In this document: in pieces, positions 46,990 through 57,183 of the stretch
How the letters are laid out: each line of letters opens with the position of its first letter
Position numbering within the stretch: the stretch's first letter is position 1
From: Labyrinthula sp. Ha
Lineage: Eukaryota > Sar > Bigyra > Labyrinthulida > Labyrinthulaceae
Direction: 5' to 3'
NCBI GenBank assembly: GCA_015227615.1
Contig: JAALGZ010000007.1
Location: forward strand, 1,488,001 to 1,552,000
Length of the DNA: 64,000 bases
Position numbers and translations under genes: made by a program
Notes under the pieces: generated by a model
Databases searched by the model: none
Seen by the model: only the letters and a program-made list of their open reading frames with translations
Told to the model about the DNA's origin: nothing

Positions 46990-47068
46990 GAAAAAAAAAT
47001 TTGGGAAATCGATCTGACCAATGAGATCGCGAGGAGTATCTGACTCCGGAGTCAAAAAATCCGAGCCC
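46990..47068 (-). repeat. right terminal inverted repeat of the MULE
   Basis: Inverted partner of 44208-44285. It ends GAGCCC next to the target duplication ATCATTTATC at 47069-47078. The transposon end lies about 100 bp upstream of the DDT/PHD gene's ATG. Confidence 0.7.
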
Positions 47069-47170
47069 ATCATTTATCTCACACTTTGTCTCCTCGGCTT
47101 CAACATATTGGCCATGTGGCCCTATATCTAACCGTTAGAAATTTTGGGCGATGTTAATTTTAAACAACGC

Positions 47171-50100
47171 ATGGATCCATCTACGCATCAAAATCTCAAC
47201 CAAATCCCTTCTCCCTCGATAAAAGATCCAAAAGAACAGAATGTTGGTCTAGGAAATGGAAAAATGTCGGAAACAGTTCCCAAAAGCGACGATACTGAAC
47301 TAAAAGGCAATATAAGTTTCTCGAAGCAGCTTTCTGCTGATCAATTTCACCGAGTTGCTGCCATATACTCCTTTATTGAACGGTTTGAACTCGTATTTGG
47401 GGATAATGTAGGTGGTAATGACTTTGAGCTTGAAACCTTTGTGGAAGTACAAATTTTCACTACTTATAAATATATAGGAGCTTACATCTAACAGATTTTA
47501 CAACATCTTACCGGACATACTTGTGCGGTTAACCTTCTGCCTCTTAAAAGATGGAAATATAGTAGTTGCAAGACAAGAAGCAGAGAACAGTAATATGAAC
47601 GGAACACGTACCGAGAACAAGAGATTGGCTGTACACGATGTGTTTGGCAAGCAAAAACTGAGGTCTACGAATTGGCACCACCTACTGCTGAACTATTACA
47701 TTCACACTGCTGGAAGAAAGCAAGTAAGACGTGTAATTTACGAAAAAGACGTAATTGTTGCCTCTAAGTTTATTGTAGATCATACCGGCTGAAAATGAAA
47801 TCCTTAGCGACCTTCAAGGTACGTTATTATCAACCTCGCGTACTTCTGTCTCTTATTTTATGTTAGATGGGGTTGTCAACACATATTATCTTCGTGCAAG
47901 GGTGCTTACTGTTGGTGTCTTGCATAGTAGTTTTGCTGCAGATGAAAATCATGGTTTTTCCGGAGTAACACCTGAAGAAGAACAGAGGCTGAATAACGTA
48001 AACGATGTTTTCGATAAAATGCACAAGCAACTTGATCAGTTTTGGGGTGGGTTAGGAACTGAGAGTAACTTGCCAGAATGGTACAACAAGTTTTGCTCAT
48101 TCTGTGATACGCTCCAGGAAAAGTATTCTTCTTTTGTGGCTGCGGAAAATTCGGTTTTGGAATCATTTCCTGGTAGGAGTGGGCGAAATGGCACTAAAGT
48201 ATTTTTCAGTAACCGAAGTCTTGTAAATGTTGTAGCTAGTTTGAAGGAGGAAGTTCGCAGTTTTGTTAAAAAGTTAGGAGAAGAGCAAATGGAACCTGGA
48301 AAATATCATAAAAAAATAAAAGTGCCGTATCTTGAACCTTACGAGGACGATATACCGGTAGGCTCCCCTCTAAGAGCAGGACTAAAGGCACTTAGTCAGA
48401 CTCTTCATTGTCCTTTTGGTTTCCTCGAAGTTGATGAGAAAATATTAATTTTTGAGCTTCTAGTTCAATCGCTTTTGGATGCAGAAACCATTAGGAGTGA
48501 AATTGACTACACTGTAGGATACATTGATTATCTTGAAACTCTTGCGCATTCTGACGACAGCGCCCCTTCTGAAGAAGAAATGGAACTACTTAGACGGAAA
48601 CATGCAAAGAAACGTGGACTGAACCAACATTTTGTTGGAAGGCGTAACTTCCTGGCCAAAAGTCTCTCTCTCATGCACAAAGAATATCCCAAAATGTTCA
48701 GCAATAAGGAATCTACGCTACCTATTGTACAGTCTGCTCAGGATGAGCTTATTGTGGGTAGAACATTGGTGTACAAAACTGAGCAAGGCGACCACTGGGT
48801 GGGAAGGGTTGAACGCATCTTTTCGCCTGCTGGAGAGTCGCCAAAAAAGGCGAAGAAAAAACCTAAGTCCATGAAAATTCGGTTGTCTGTGAAGAAAGTG
48901 AAGGACGAAACAGGTTCTGCGCCAACTTTCTCCTATGAGTTGAAGTCGCCCTCAATTAATGGTCTGTCAAAGACCACTCGTCAAAAAACGTTTAAATGTG
49001 TCTTGGACAATGGAGTCAAGGTAATTCTTCAGGAAAACGAAGTACGTAAATGTATAGTGCCTCTGTCTTCTGGATTAAAGCGCCAACCGTCGGCTTCTAG
49101 GAATAGCTTCAAGAATATCGATGGAAAACGTGTTGTTGTCAATACCTCTTTTGAACTACCAGCAGAAATTAAACCCTTAGTTGAAGGCGTTGAAATGTTT
49201 TATTCTTCTAGAAAGCAGTCAACCGAACAAAACTTATTAGATCCTAGACCATCTTTAATGTATAAGCTCTGTGAAAGTGACGAAGATGGTAAGGCTGTGA
49301 TGAAACATGGGATGTCCATTTGCCTGAAAAAGAATAAGATTATTTATATGGCGTCTGGTGTTTTCTGCGAGGTTGCTGAAGATGTAGATTTTCTGCGAGA
49401 TGAACGCGTGAGAGCACGTGCTTTGAACTCTAGGAGCGACAGAGTTGAATCTCACCCTTTTAGCGATATTGTTTTTGTTAAGGTTGATTCTGAAGAATAC
49501 GAAATCTTGACAGAGTTCGAAATTAATTATCGTTTTGAGTTCGATATGGTCAACTTGAAGAGTGAAGACGAGGAGAGTTTTAACCACTTAGCTGAACTTG
49601 AAACTGAAATTGAGAGCTATGAAGTTAACCTGAGAGCGCATTTTGGTCGGAAGACACATAACTCTTTGACTATTGAAGCTCACGGTTATGAGTTTATGTT
49701 TCAAAACATTGATGATCAAGGGTTGTACAATTTGGCCTGGACAGGTGTGACCAAGCAAGAGGAGCAGTTCTCGTTGCCTAGAAAGGTTCGAAGAGCTTCT
49801 CTTATGTCTATAAATGATATGAGCCTGCCCAAGTTTCCCCACAGACTTAATATTTTTCCCGAATTATATGTTAGGGAAGGAGAACTGTTTGACGATTTGA
49901 AGTATCTCATAGATGTAGCCAACAGAAATCTGTGTAATGTTTCTGCATTTTATACAGATATGGCTGAAGTTGGAGTGATACCTAAAAAAATTATTAACTC
50001 AGCTCTTGATGTGGAAAGTCTTCGCATAATGTTGCTGAAGTTAGAGACAAACCTTTTTTCAAACTTTGAGAAATTTACTGTTTCGAGGATGTCACGACCC

Positions 50101-52272
50101 CAGTCCGATATCACGTCGTTAGGAGAAAAAGAGATAAGCTTATATTCACAGTTGCAGAAAATTTACGAAGAACCTCCTCAGGTGTATAGGAGACTGCCGG
50201 AGCCCCCTGATCCAAGAATCACCTTTAGGCAGTTTCTCTATCTGACTCGGTTTAAAAACGAACAGCTCGCTCAGTACTTAAAGATTTGCTTGCGGGAGTT
50301 TTTTACGTACTTAAAGTATAAAATACCTGATAACGAATTGACTGGAATAGTTGCTTGGACGAAGTTTTCCGGAGTCCAGAACCTTGAACTTAAGCTAAAG
50401 GCGAAATATCATGGGAATTGTCTGGAAACTTTGTATAATGATAAACAGGTAAAGAATGTTGTTAAACCAAATAGGTTCGAAGTAGTCAAACATGTTGTGA
50501 AGCAAAATGGGAAGCGAACTTTTGATATGCTAAGGAATATGCTTTGTGATCAAGGGTTTGAGTTTGTTGAGAACCTATCCAGGTTATATGAGCTTTGGAG
50601 CTCTTACAGGGGTGTGTTTTCTAAGTTCTTGTTGCTTAACAAGCGGCATAACGTTCCAAATCTTTTAGTTAGTGTGCTATTCTTAGAGGAAAACGTATCA
50701 AGCTTATTCAACAGTTTTGTTATTAGCCCCAGAAGCTTTTTCTTTAAGACAGATCTCTTCCTAGATGTCGAATTATGTAATTTGCGCCCAGGGGACACTG
50801 TAGCCCTTAAAGGTGAGACCTGGGAAAGAGCACTGCAACAAGAAAGAGAAGAAAAGCAATTCTTAGACGAGCATAATTTAGCTGTTCCAGGTTTAGGAGG
50901 AAGCTACCTGTATTTAGCGGAAAATGAGAAACCATTCATAAAGGACGGAATGTACCAAATCTATTTTCTTAAGCTTTACCCGAACAATGGCGACCCATAT
51001 ATTAATGTAACCTTAGGCCCAATATCATCTGGTACCCAAAGCACCAATACCAAACCACCAATTGAGACTATTCAGGACAAACTGACTCAACTTCGACGGA
51101 AGAATAGAGCAAAAAATTATGATGTTAAAAAATATAAATCGAGTTTTGTTTCTCAACTAAATAATGGTTTTGGTTCGGATCAAAAATGTTTTATATGTGG
51201 AACTGGGGGCTCCTTGACCTTATGCGATGAGCCAAAATGCCCTAGAGTATACCACCAAGAATGTCTACATGAGATGTTAAGACGAGGTGGTGATAATGAG
51301 ACTAACATTCTGAGCATGGAGAAGTTTAGATGCCCTCTGCACCACTTACAAAAAGGATATTTCGAGTTCATTAATTATGACCCGTTAGCCGACTCTAAAA
51401 TGGACGAAACACCGAAGCAAACTGTATCTAATAAAGTCAACGAAGAGAAATTACAACGGATCTGTTTTAATTATATAATGCTCAAGGTATGTGACGAGAT
51501 ATGCGCCCTTCCTGAGGCAAAAGTTTTCATGCAGGAGTTAAAATATATTCGAATGGATTGTTTTAACTCCAAATATAGAAATGAGGACGAAATCACAGAA
51601 TCTATGACAGCTTTCCTTGGAAGAGTGCAGAAAGAATATATAGAGTACAATCCCTCCATGTGTACAGCAGCTCAGAATATATTTCAAAAATTCAAAGACA
51701 TATTAAAGAGAAAGTTTGTGGAACTTAAGTGTAAAAAGAAGCAGCGAAGAAACCAGATTGTTGGTACCTACAAGGAGCATATTGCATATGGAGCTGAACC
51801 AGAGAGTCTTGAAAGTTCAAGTGAACAGCAACTGAGAAAAAAACGCCGATTAAACAACATAGACTACAGTGCATCCTTTGCGGAAAACCAAAATAAACGG
51901 CGGGCTATGGATGGCGTGGTAGGTTATTCTACTACTTGCAACAACTGCGTCAATTGTGTTATTTCAGGTGAGTACACAGAGAAAAACTTGTTTAAATGTC
52001 CAGAAATATCATGTCAAAATAGCCAGATTCCCGGAGTTGAAGTGATAGAACTGAAGAGTAGGTTGAAATTAAGATTGCAAGAAAAATTCCAGGAGATTCA
52101 GGTCAGCAAGAATGCCGATACTATTGAGATGCATAAAATTTGGATGACTGAGCAATCCTTAAACTCTACATTCTTTGAAATAAAGTCCCTCCAGGAAGGA
52201 AAGCTGATAAATCTCATTGTACCGTTAAGTACAAGGTTTAGAAAGTTCTTGAAACCTGTTGGAAACCGTTAA
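47171..52272 (+). CDS. DDT- and PHD-finger chromatin protein
   Basis: Four exons, 47171-47446, 47478-47750, 47779-47839 and 47867-52272, encode about 1,671 residues. The introns are 31, 28 and 27 nt. A 48-nt alternative for the third (47819-47866) also keeps frame. Residues about 45-125 resemble a DDT domain (FHRVAAIYSFIERFELVFGD, then FELETFVEELTSNRFYNILP across the first intron). A Tudor/chromo-like strand set occurs at VGRTLVYKTEQGDHWVGRVE. A PHD finger spans residues 1311-1363 (CFICGTGG, CDEPKCPRVYHQECL, FRCPLHH). A basic stretch KKKQRRNQ and a late Cys cluster (CNNCVNC, CPEISC) follow. DDT plus PHD is the layout of ISWI/BAZ/BPTF-type remodelling subunits that read histone tails. No bromodomain or ATPase is seen. 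The MULE ends about 100 bp upstream. Confidence 0.8.
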
Positions 52273-54905
52273 CCCACTAACAAAAGGTTGGACGCTTCAC
52301 TGCTAGCTACTTTTTCTTGACAGAGAGCAGTCTATTTTCATAGTTTACATAGTTAATCAATAAGGTTGTATTCTTAAAGAAAGTTATACTTCTAGAGCGC
52401 TGTTTACGACCCCGCGTTGATTGCTAGCGTTACAAGCAAAGGCTCCTGGCTGATGTGGCGCGTCATGGAAAATACTGCTTTGTGACCATCTATAACATAA
52501 GGGGTTATTCTTCATCAAGATCCAATATATTAGGTCTATCTGCTCTCCTCTAACGAAGGATTAAGCTAGTAGCCGGCCTTTGTCTAAGGGTACAGGCTGA
52601 GTCCTCTTTAAAGATACAGGTGGAATTCTAAGGGTTCTTCACGGCAATTGTCTACTCTGACAGAGCATCTCAAGCAGTTGTAGTGTATAATTTCGAACTC
52701 CGGGAGGGCTCTTAATTAGTAAAGAAAAACTTCTTGAAGGTTTCTGAGTTTTTTTGCTGAGTTCTTAAACATTTTCTTTCGAGGAGTTATGAGAAATTTA
52801 AACTTCATCAATTAGAACTACATCTATCTGAATTTTCAAAGAAATTGAATAAGCGTCTGAGGGTGAACAACCTCTACCTCTCAAGGAGTTTTTCTTGTCA
52901 ATCAGTGCCCGTACTCTATGCAATATAAGTGATAACTCTGCTTGGGTATAGATATCTCTGTGGGGTTACTTTTTTATGTTAGAGTATTACTTTACATTTT
53001 GCTTTCCCCTCGCGCTGAATTATTTGTAGCTACGGTATTGGAGTCTTTGTGAAGTGGTAATCACGCAAGCGAGGACAGATTGTTTTTCTGTGGGAAGTCT
53101 AATATTTATTTTCTCTCATTGCATTTCTCCTACTTCGATTAAACATGAAACACTATGCGAAGAAAACGTTTCAATATATTCTTATCAATTTGATTGAGAA
53201 TAAACCAGATGCACTTCCAGCCCTTGATAGTGCGAATAAACTACTAATTTCGACTTAAAAATAATCAAACCTAACGTAGAAAAAACCCTGGTTGAGCATC
53301 ACTATAACCTGGTTCGATGTTGAACCAGAAATCATGAAAACTTACATCGGAAAACAAAGTCTGCAATGATGAGTGACCCTTGCTGTTGCAACTGCAGGCA
53401 ATAAGGCTGGACCTCAAATCATCATAGCCAAAACCAATATCAAACTCCTAAAACAAATTGCATTGTTATATGGCTTCTCCGATTAAAAGCTGCTATGGTT
53501 CCTTAAGATTAGGGAGAGAGCTCACATGTTCCAGACTACGTAATAGCTAGCAGTGGAAAAAAAGATTCGAAAAATTATTAAACCTCGAAGAAAAGTCTCC
53601 TTTGCAAGCCAATAGATTAGACTTTTTCCCTTGAAAATAAGAACGTAAATGTTACTGATTTTCCGGCTGCTGCTTTACTTAAAAGGATGATGGATTAACT
53701 TTTTCAATGGATTTTCTTACAGAACGAATAGAATCAAGCTACTTGGCTTTATAATAAGTTGCAACACGGTTGTGACTTGGGCTCTTAGCCTCGAAATCGT
53801 GCTCTTACTTGCCAAAATATGTGAACAGCGTTTACTTCTATAATGATGTCTTAAAATTGGCAAACTAAAGTACTTTAGCTAATTTAACCAAGTATTGGAC
53901 CTTTCTAATTTTATTTACTTGATCAAAGTTTTTAATTTTGCTACAAGTACTTTTTCTATTTATGTTAATCAGGTACTAAAGATTATTGGTCCTTCACCTT
54001 TAAGGAAACTTGACTGTAATTTTTCGGAAAACTCGAAGCCTTGTGCGTTTTGGTTGTGTGCTTGTGTTCAATTTAAGTGCACAAAATAACTATGGGTGAC
54101 CTAATCGCAACTATAGTATTTATCTAAGCATTATATTAACTGGCACAAAAAAAGAGTGTCCTATCCTACATTAATCTCATCGATAATGTTACCCTCTACT
54201 AACTTGGCATTCTATAAAAAAACTTTGTTACCTGAGCAAAGTCTAATAAGAAAAAATATAAAAAACTGGCACATTTTTCAATGTAACCTTAAAACAAAGG
54301 TTATACTAAGAAAATATTATACGCTTACTGAGAAAAAGTCTAGGAAATAATCCTGATTTCAGCAGAGTCAGCCTTAACAGCTGCAACCTACTTTACCAAA
54401 TATCTCCCTGTAAAACTTACTTAGCAGAAGTACTTGAGATGACGTATACGCCAAAGTTTTGCATCCTAGCCAGAAATAGTCTTCACTAGGTAATTTGCTA
54501 AGGATGCAGAGCTGGAATAGTATGGGTTCCTTCTATTTCTGCAGGTCGTAGCTTAATAAAACTAGCTGCCATCTAATAATTCAAAAACTAAAAAACACTT
54601 AGTTAAAGTAAAGTGGTAAGGTTAACTGGAGTGCCATACTAAGTATCTTCGTTGCTTCTAGCGACTCCTTGTTGGCCAAATCTAGTCTACTATAGTTTAG
54701 TTGTTTGCTGGATCAAGGTTATTCCGAAGTACATACGAATACGAGTTCTTGATAGTTTTTAACTAAGTGATATTTCTAAAAGTGAGAGACATCTTTAGGG
54801 CCATTTTCTCGTTGCCTCAGAAAAAGAGCAAGAACTGGTCCACACCTCGCTACAAAGGCGACATACACTACAATGGGTACGCATGCTGTACCAGAGCAAC
54901 GTAAT
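52273..54905. other. 2.6-kb intergenic stretch
   Basis: No gene could be supported. The first 600 bp are less AT-rich than the deserts and may be the 3' end of the DDT/PHD transcript or a non-coding RNA. No promoter, tRNA or repeat was recognised. Open frames at 53895-54089 and 54156-54350 are short and featureless. Confidence 0.35.
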
Positions 54906-55701
54906 TTAGGGCTTCTCCGTTTTAATATACCCTTTGTAGCCAAATGTTCTTACCATACGAAGAGCTTCTTTCAGCTCATCGTGAGCAAAGGAGTCCAAAA
55001 TAGTATTCAGTTTCTCATGTTCAGCTTTTTGCTGAATCTGCTGCCCTAACCCTACCAAGAGAAGATTGAGATCGCTCCAGATTTCTTTTCTAAAAATTTA
55101 TAAGAACATTAGATACCCACGGAACCCATGTTTCCAACTCCTTTCTAACCTTTTCAGGAGTCTTCCCGTTGGTCCAATGAAGCTGCTTTGCCATTCGGAA
55201 AACATGAGTATCTATCCCAATTCCCACTGGCTTTTGTGGAAAACACACATTTAAAGTAATTATCGCCATTTTTGGTCCTATACCAGGAAGCTCTCTCACC
55301 ATTGTATCCAAATCATGAGGAATATCTTCATCAAACCTTTCCTTTAGAATTTTAGCCACTTTGTACAGGTTCTTTAGCTTGGTATTATGAAATCCAATGC
55401 CTTTGATGCACTCATGAACATCATTCTCTTTACTTTCTAACACTGCTTGCAAGCATAAAGTTGGTTTTAAGGTTTTCTTCAAGTTGTTAATAGCTAAACC
55501 AACAGCCTGATCCTTCGTTTGGCTGGAAAACAACAGAGCAGTCAACACTTGAAACCTGAATGTCTTTTCCCCATGTAATCTATCTGCTAAGGCTTGACAC
55601 CCAAGGTAGTCCACTGGGGCGTCTCTTTTTTCTCGTAGTTTTCTTATGATTCCATATTGCCGCCAGAAATTTTCGGGCATTTTAACAATTTTCCTTTTCA
55701 T
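54906..55701 (-). CDS. NTH1: endonuclease III (NTH-type DNA glycosylase) without the Fe-S cluster loop
   Basis: Two exons, 55701-55121 and 55089-54906, encode 254 residues. The intron is 31 nt, starts GTGGGT and was placed by homology: it joins LETWVP to KEIWSDLNLLLVGLGQQI, matching the eukaryotic NTH1 order. Family features are LFSSQTKDQ, the helix-hairpin-helix LPGIGPK with catalytic Lys144, and Asp164 in IDTHVFRMA. The enzyme removes oxidised pyrimidines and cleaves abasic sites in base-excision repair. The usual four-Cys loop that binds a [4Fe-4S] cluster just after GLGQQ is absent. Instead there is a charged helical tail (QQKAEHEKLNTILDSFAHDE) with no Cys. The ATG lies only 20 bp from that of the divergent ARP6-like gene. 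Confidence 0.9.
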
Positions 55702-55721
55702 TTAACCAAGATATTTTATCA
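55702..55721. promoter_or_regulatory. 20-bp divergent intergenic spacer
   Basis: Only 20 bp separate the start codons of the endonuclease III and ARP6-like genes. Any promoter must lie inside the flanking coding sequences or work in both directions, and the 5' leaders must be extremely short or overlap. Confidence 0.5.
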
Positions 55722-56732
55722 ATGAATGATGATGTTCTTGTTTTGGATGTTGGTTCAGAATCGATTAAAATTGGCGATACAAAGACAAATTCACTTTATC
55801 TTTATCCAAATTTTTTTCTAGAAAATTCTTTCACTTTTCGAAGACCAAATGAAAGAGGTTGCTTGGTGAATAAAGGGCTTCAAGAAAGTCTTCTAGAAGC
55901 TGCTCTTCAAGGAAAGAACCTAAGAGGAAAGCAAATCGTCTTAGTTGAACACCCACTGCTCCCAGAAACATGTCAAAAGTACATGGATGAAATACTTTTC
56001 GAAAAGTTCAAGGTTGCCAGTGTCTTGCGCGAACTTGGACCAATCCTTGTTGAAACTTATTCTCGTGATAAACTCAATCGAAAATCAAACTGCTCCTTGG
56101 TTGTTGACTTAGGTTGGTCATTTACAGAATGCGTTCCTGTGTTTGACGCCTGTTATATAAATCTTCAAAGTGTAAAACGAAACAACGTGGGATCAAAACT
56201 AACTAAAAACTTGCGCAGTAGCATTTTAACTTACTTAGACGAGTTGGAGAAAGGTCACCTCGTTGATGACAACTACTTGTCGGAGCTCAGCCAAGCGTAA
56301 TATCCTTTTTTTCCTCACTTTAGGTGCTACTTCAATCCACAACGTATTGGTTTGCAGCAGCTTGGCTTAACTGGTCTCTTAAGTGCGGCGATTTCATCTT
56401 GCCCAGAAAGCTTTAAAACTACCTTGTCAAAAAATATTATTCTTACAGGTGGAGCTATTGAAGAACAAACACTTCTTAACACTATAGAAACCTCCCTCTC
56501 TTCAGAATTTTCAGTTTTGGTTCCTAAAGTTGATACAAAGAAGTTTAAAATAATAGACAAACTCGATAGGGGGTATGCTCAAACTTCTTTCTATAATCTA
56601 TGTGCAATTGCTGGTGGAATGAAAGCTGGAAGGATAGCAGAGAGAATGCAGTTCCTGAATGGACTAGATAGAAAAACCAGGTTGCAAACATGCAAAACGA
56701 AGAAGGAATACGACGAAGGCTTGTTGTTATAA
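55722..56732 (+). CDS. ARP6: actin-related protein, ARP6-like
   Basis: Two exons, 55722-56296 and 56324-56732, with a 27-nt intron, encode 327 residues. The start VLVLDVGSESIKIGD is the actin phosphate-1 loop. SLVVDLGWSFTECVPVF is phosphate-2. VGSKLTKNLRSSI and FNPQRIGLQQLGLTGL match ARP6. NIILTGGA is the adenosine motif. The intron is required to join SELSQA to CYFNPQRIG. The protein is shorter than most ARP6 proteins (about 390-430 residues), mainly because the segment before the FNPQ motif is reduced. ARP6 is a subunit of SWR1/SRCAP-type complexes that deposit histone H2A.Z. Assignment to ARP6 rather than another nuclear ARP is by eye. Its stop codon is 1 bp from that of the convergent uL6 gene. 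Confidence 0.78.
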
Positions 56733-56733
56733 A

Positions 56734-57183
56734 TTATTTCTTAGGTTTTTTCTGCTTTAATGGATATCTTTTCTCTTTTCTTGGAACTTTCGTTATACCT
56801 TCTACAAAAACACCTGTTAACTTGTAAACCTCAGGCTCTCGCAGTCTCTTCAGAGTGTCTGCAAATTGTGTAACTTTGTGCAAGCTTGTGCCTTCAACTA
56901 TTAGTTTTTGACTTTCACCTTTCTTTTCTCCCTCAGCCTCTCTTACATTAACATCCTGGGGTATTGCAACTCGTTCCTCACAACTATATCCAAGGCGCAG
57001 GAAAATAGAATTTTCTCGTACTGCAGCACGGTAACCAATACCTTTCAAAACAACTCTAACAGATTTCAATGAAGTATCTTCCTCGCTACTTACCAAATAT
57101 TTTGCTTCAAACACTTTTTGTCGCTTTGCATATAAGCGCTGGATGGATCGATTAAGTGGAATTGCTCTTATTGCGTTACTCAT
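56734..57183 (-). CDS. mitochondrial-type ribosomal protein uL6
   Basis: 149 residues. It matches the second domain of bacterial-type L6: VVLKGIGYRAAVRENSIFLR, LGYSCEERVAIPQ, then the diagnostic VTQFADTLKRLREPEVYKL. The tail is basic (RKEKRYPLKQKKPKK). The first L6 domain is missing, as in some organellar uL6 proteins, and the N-terminus (NRSIQRLYAKRQ) is basic and could act as a mitochondrial targeting sequence. It would be part of the large mitochondrial ribosomal subunit near the factor-binding site. A plastid location cannot be excluded. It converges on the ARP6-like gene with 1 bp between stop codons. Confidence 0.85.
   Translation of the reverse strand: MSNAIRAIPLNRSIQRLYAKRQKVFEAKYLVSSEEDTSLKSVRVVLKGIGYRAAVRENSIFLRLGYSCEERVAIPQDVNVREAEGEKKGESQKLIVEGTSLHKVTQFADTLKRLREPEVYKLTGVFVEGITKVPRKEKRYPLKQKKPKK

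Larger units (their letters stand above)
44208..47068 (-). mobile_element. Mutator-like (MULE) DNA transposon
   Basis: A 2.86-kb element flanked by a 10-bp direct repeat ATCATTTATC at 44198-44207 and 47069-47078, in line with the 9-10 bp target duplications of Mutator-like elements. The termini share an inverted segment: left GTTTTTTTGACTCCGGAGCC and right (reverse complement) ATTTTTTGACTCCGGAGTC, with similarity continuing about 70 bp. The interior encodes a disrupted MULE transposase on the minus strand. Near the 3' end lie tandem-like repeats (44395-44436 and 44640-44765). Confidence 0.85.

Noticed and set aside
47819-47866. 48-nt version of the third intron of the DDT/PHD gene
   Set aside because: It keeps frame, but the 27-nt version (47840-47866) fits the size of every other intron. 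Kept only as an alternative.
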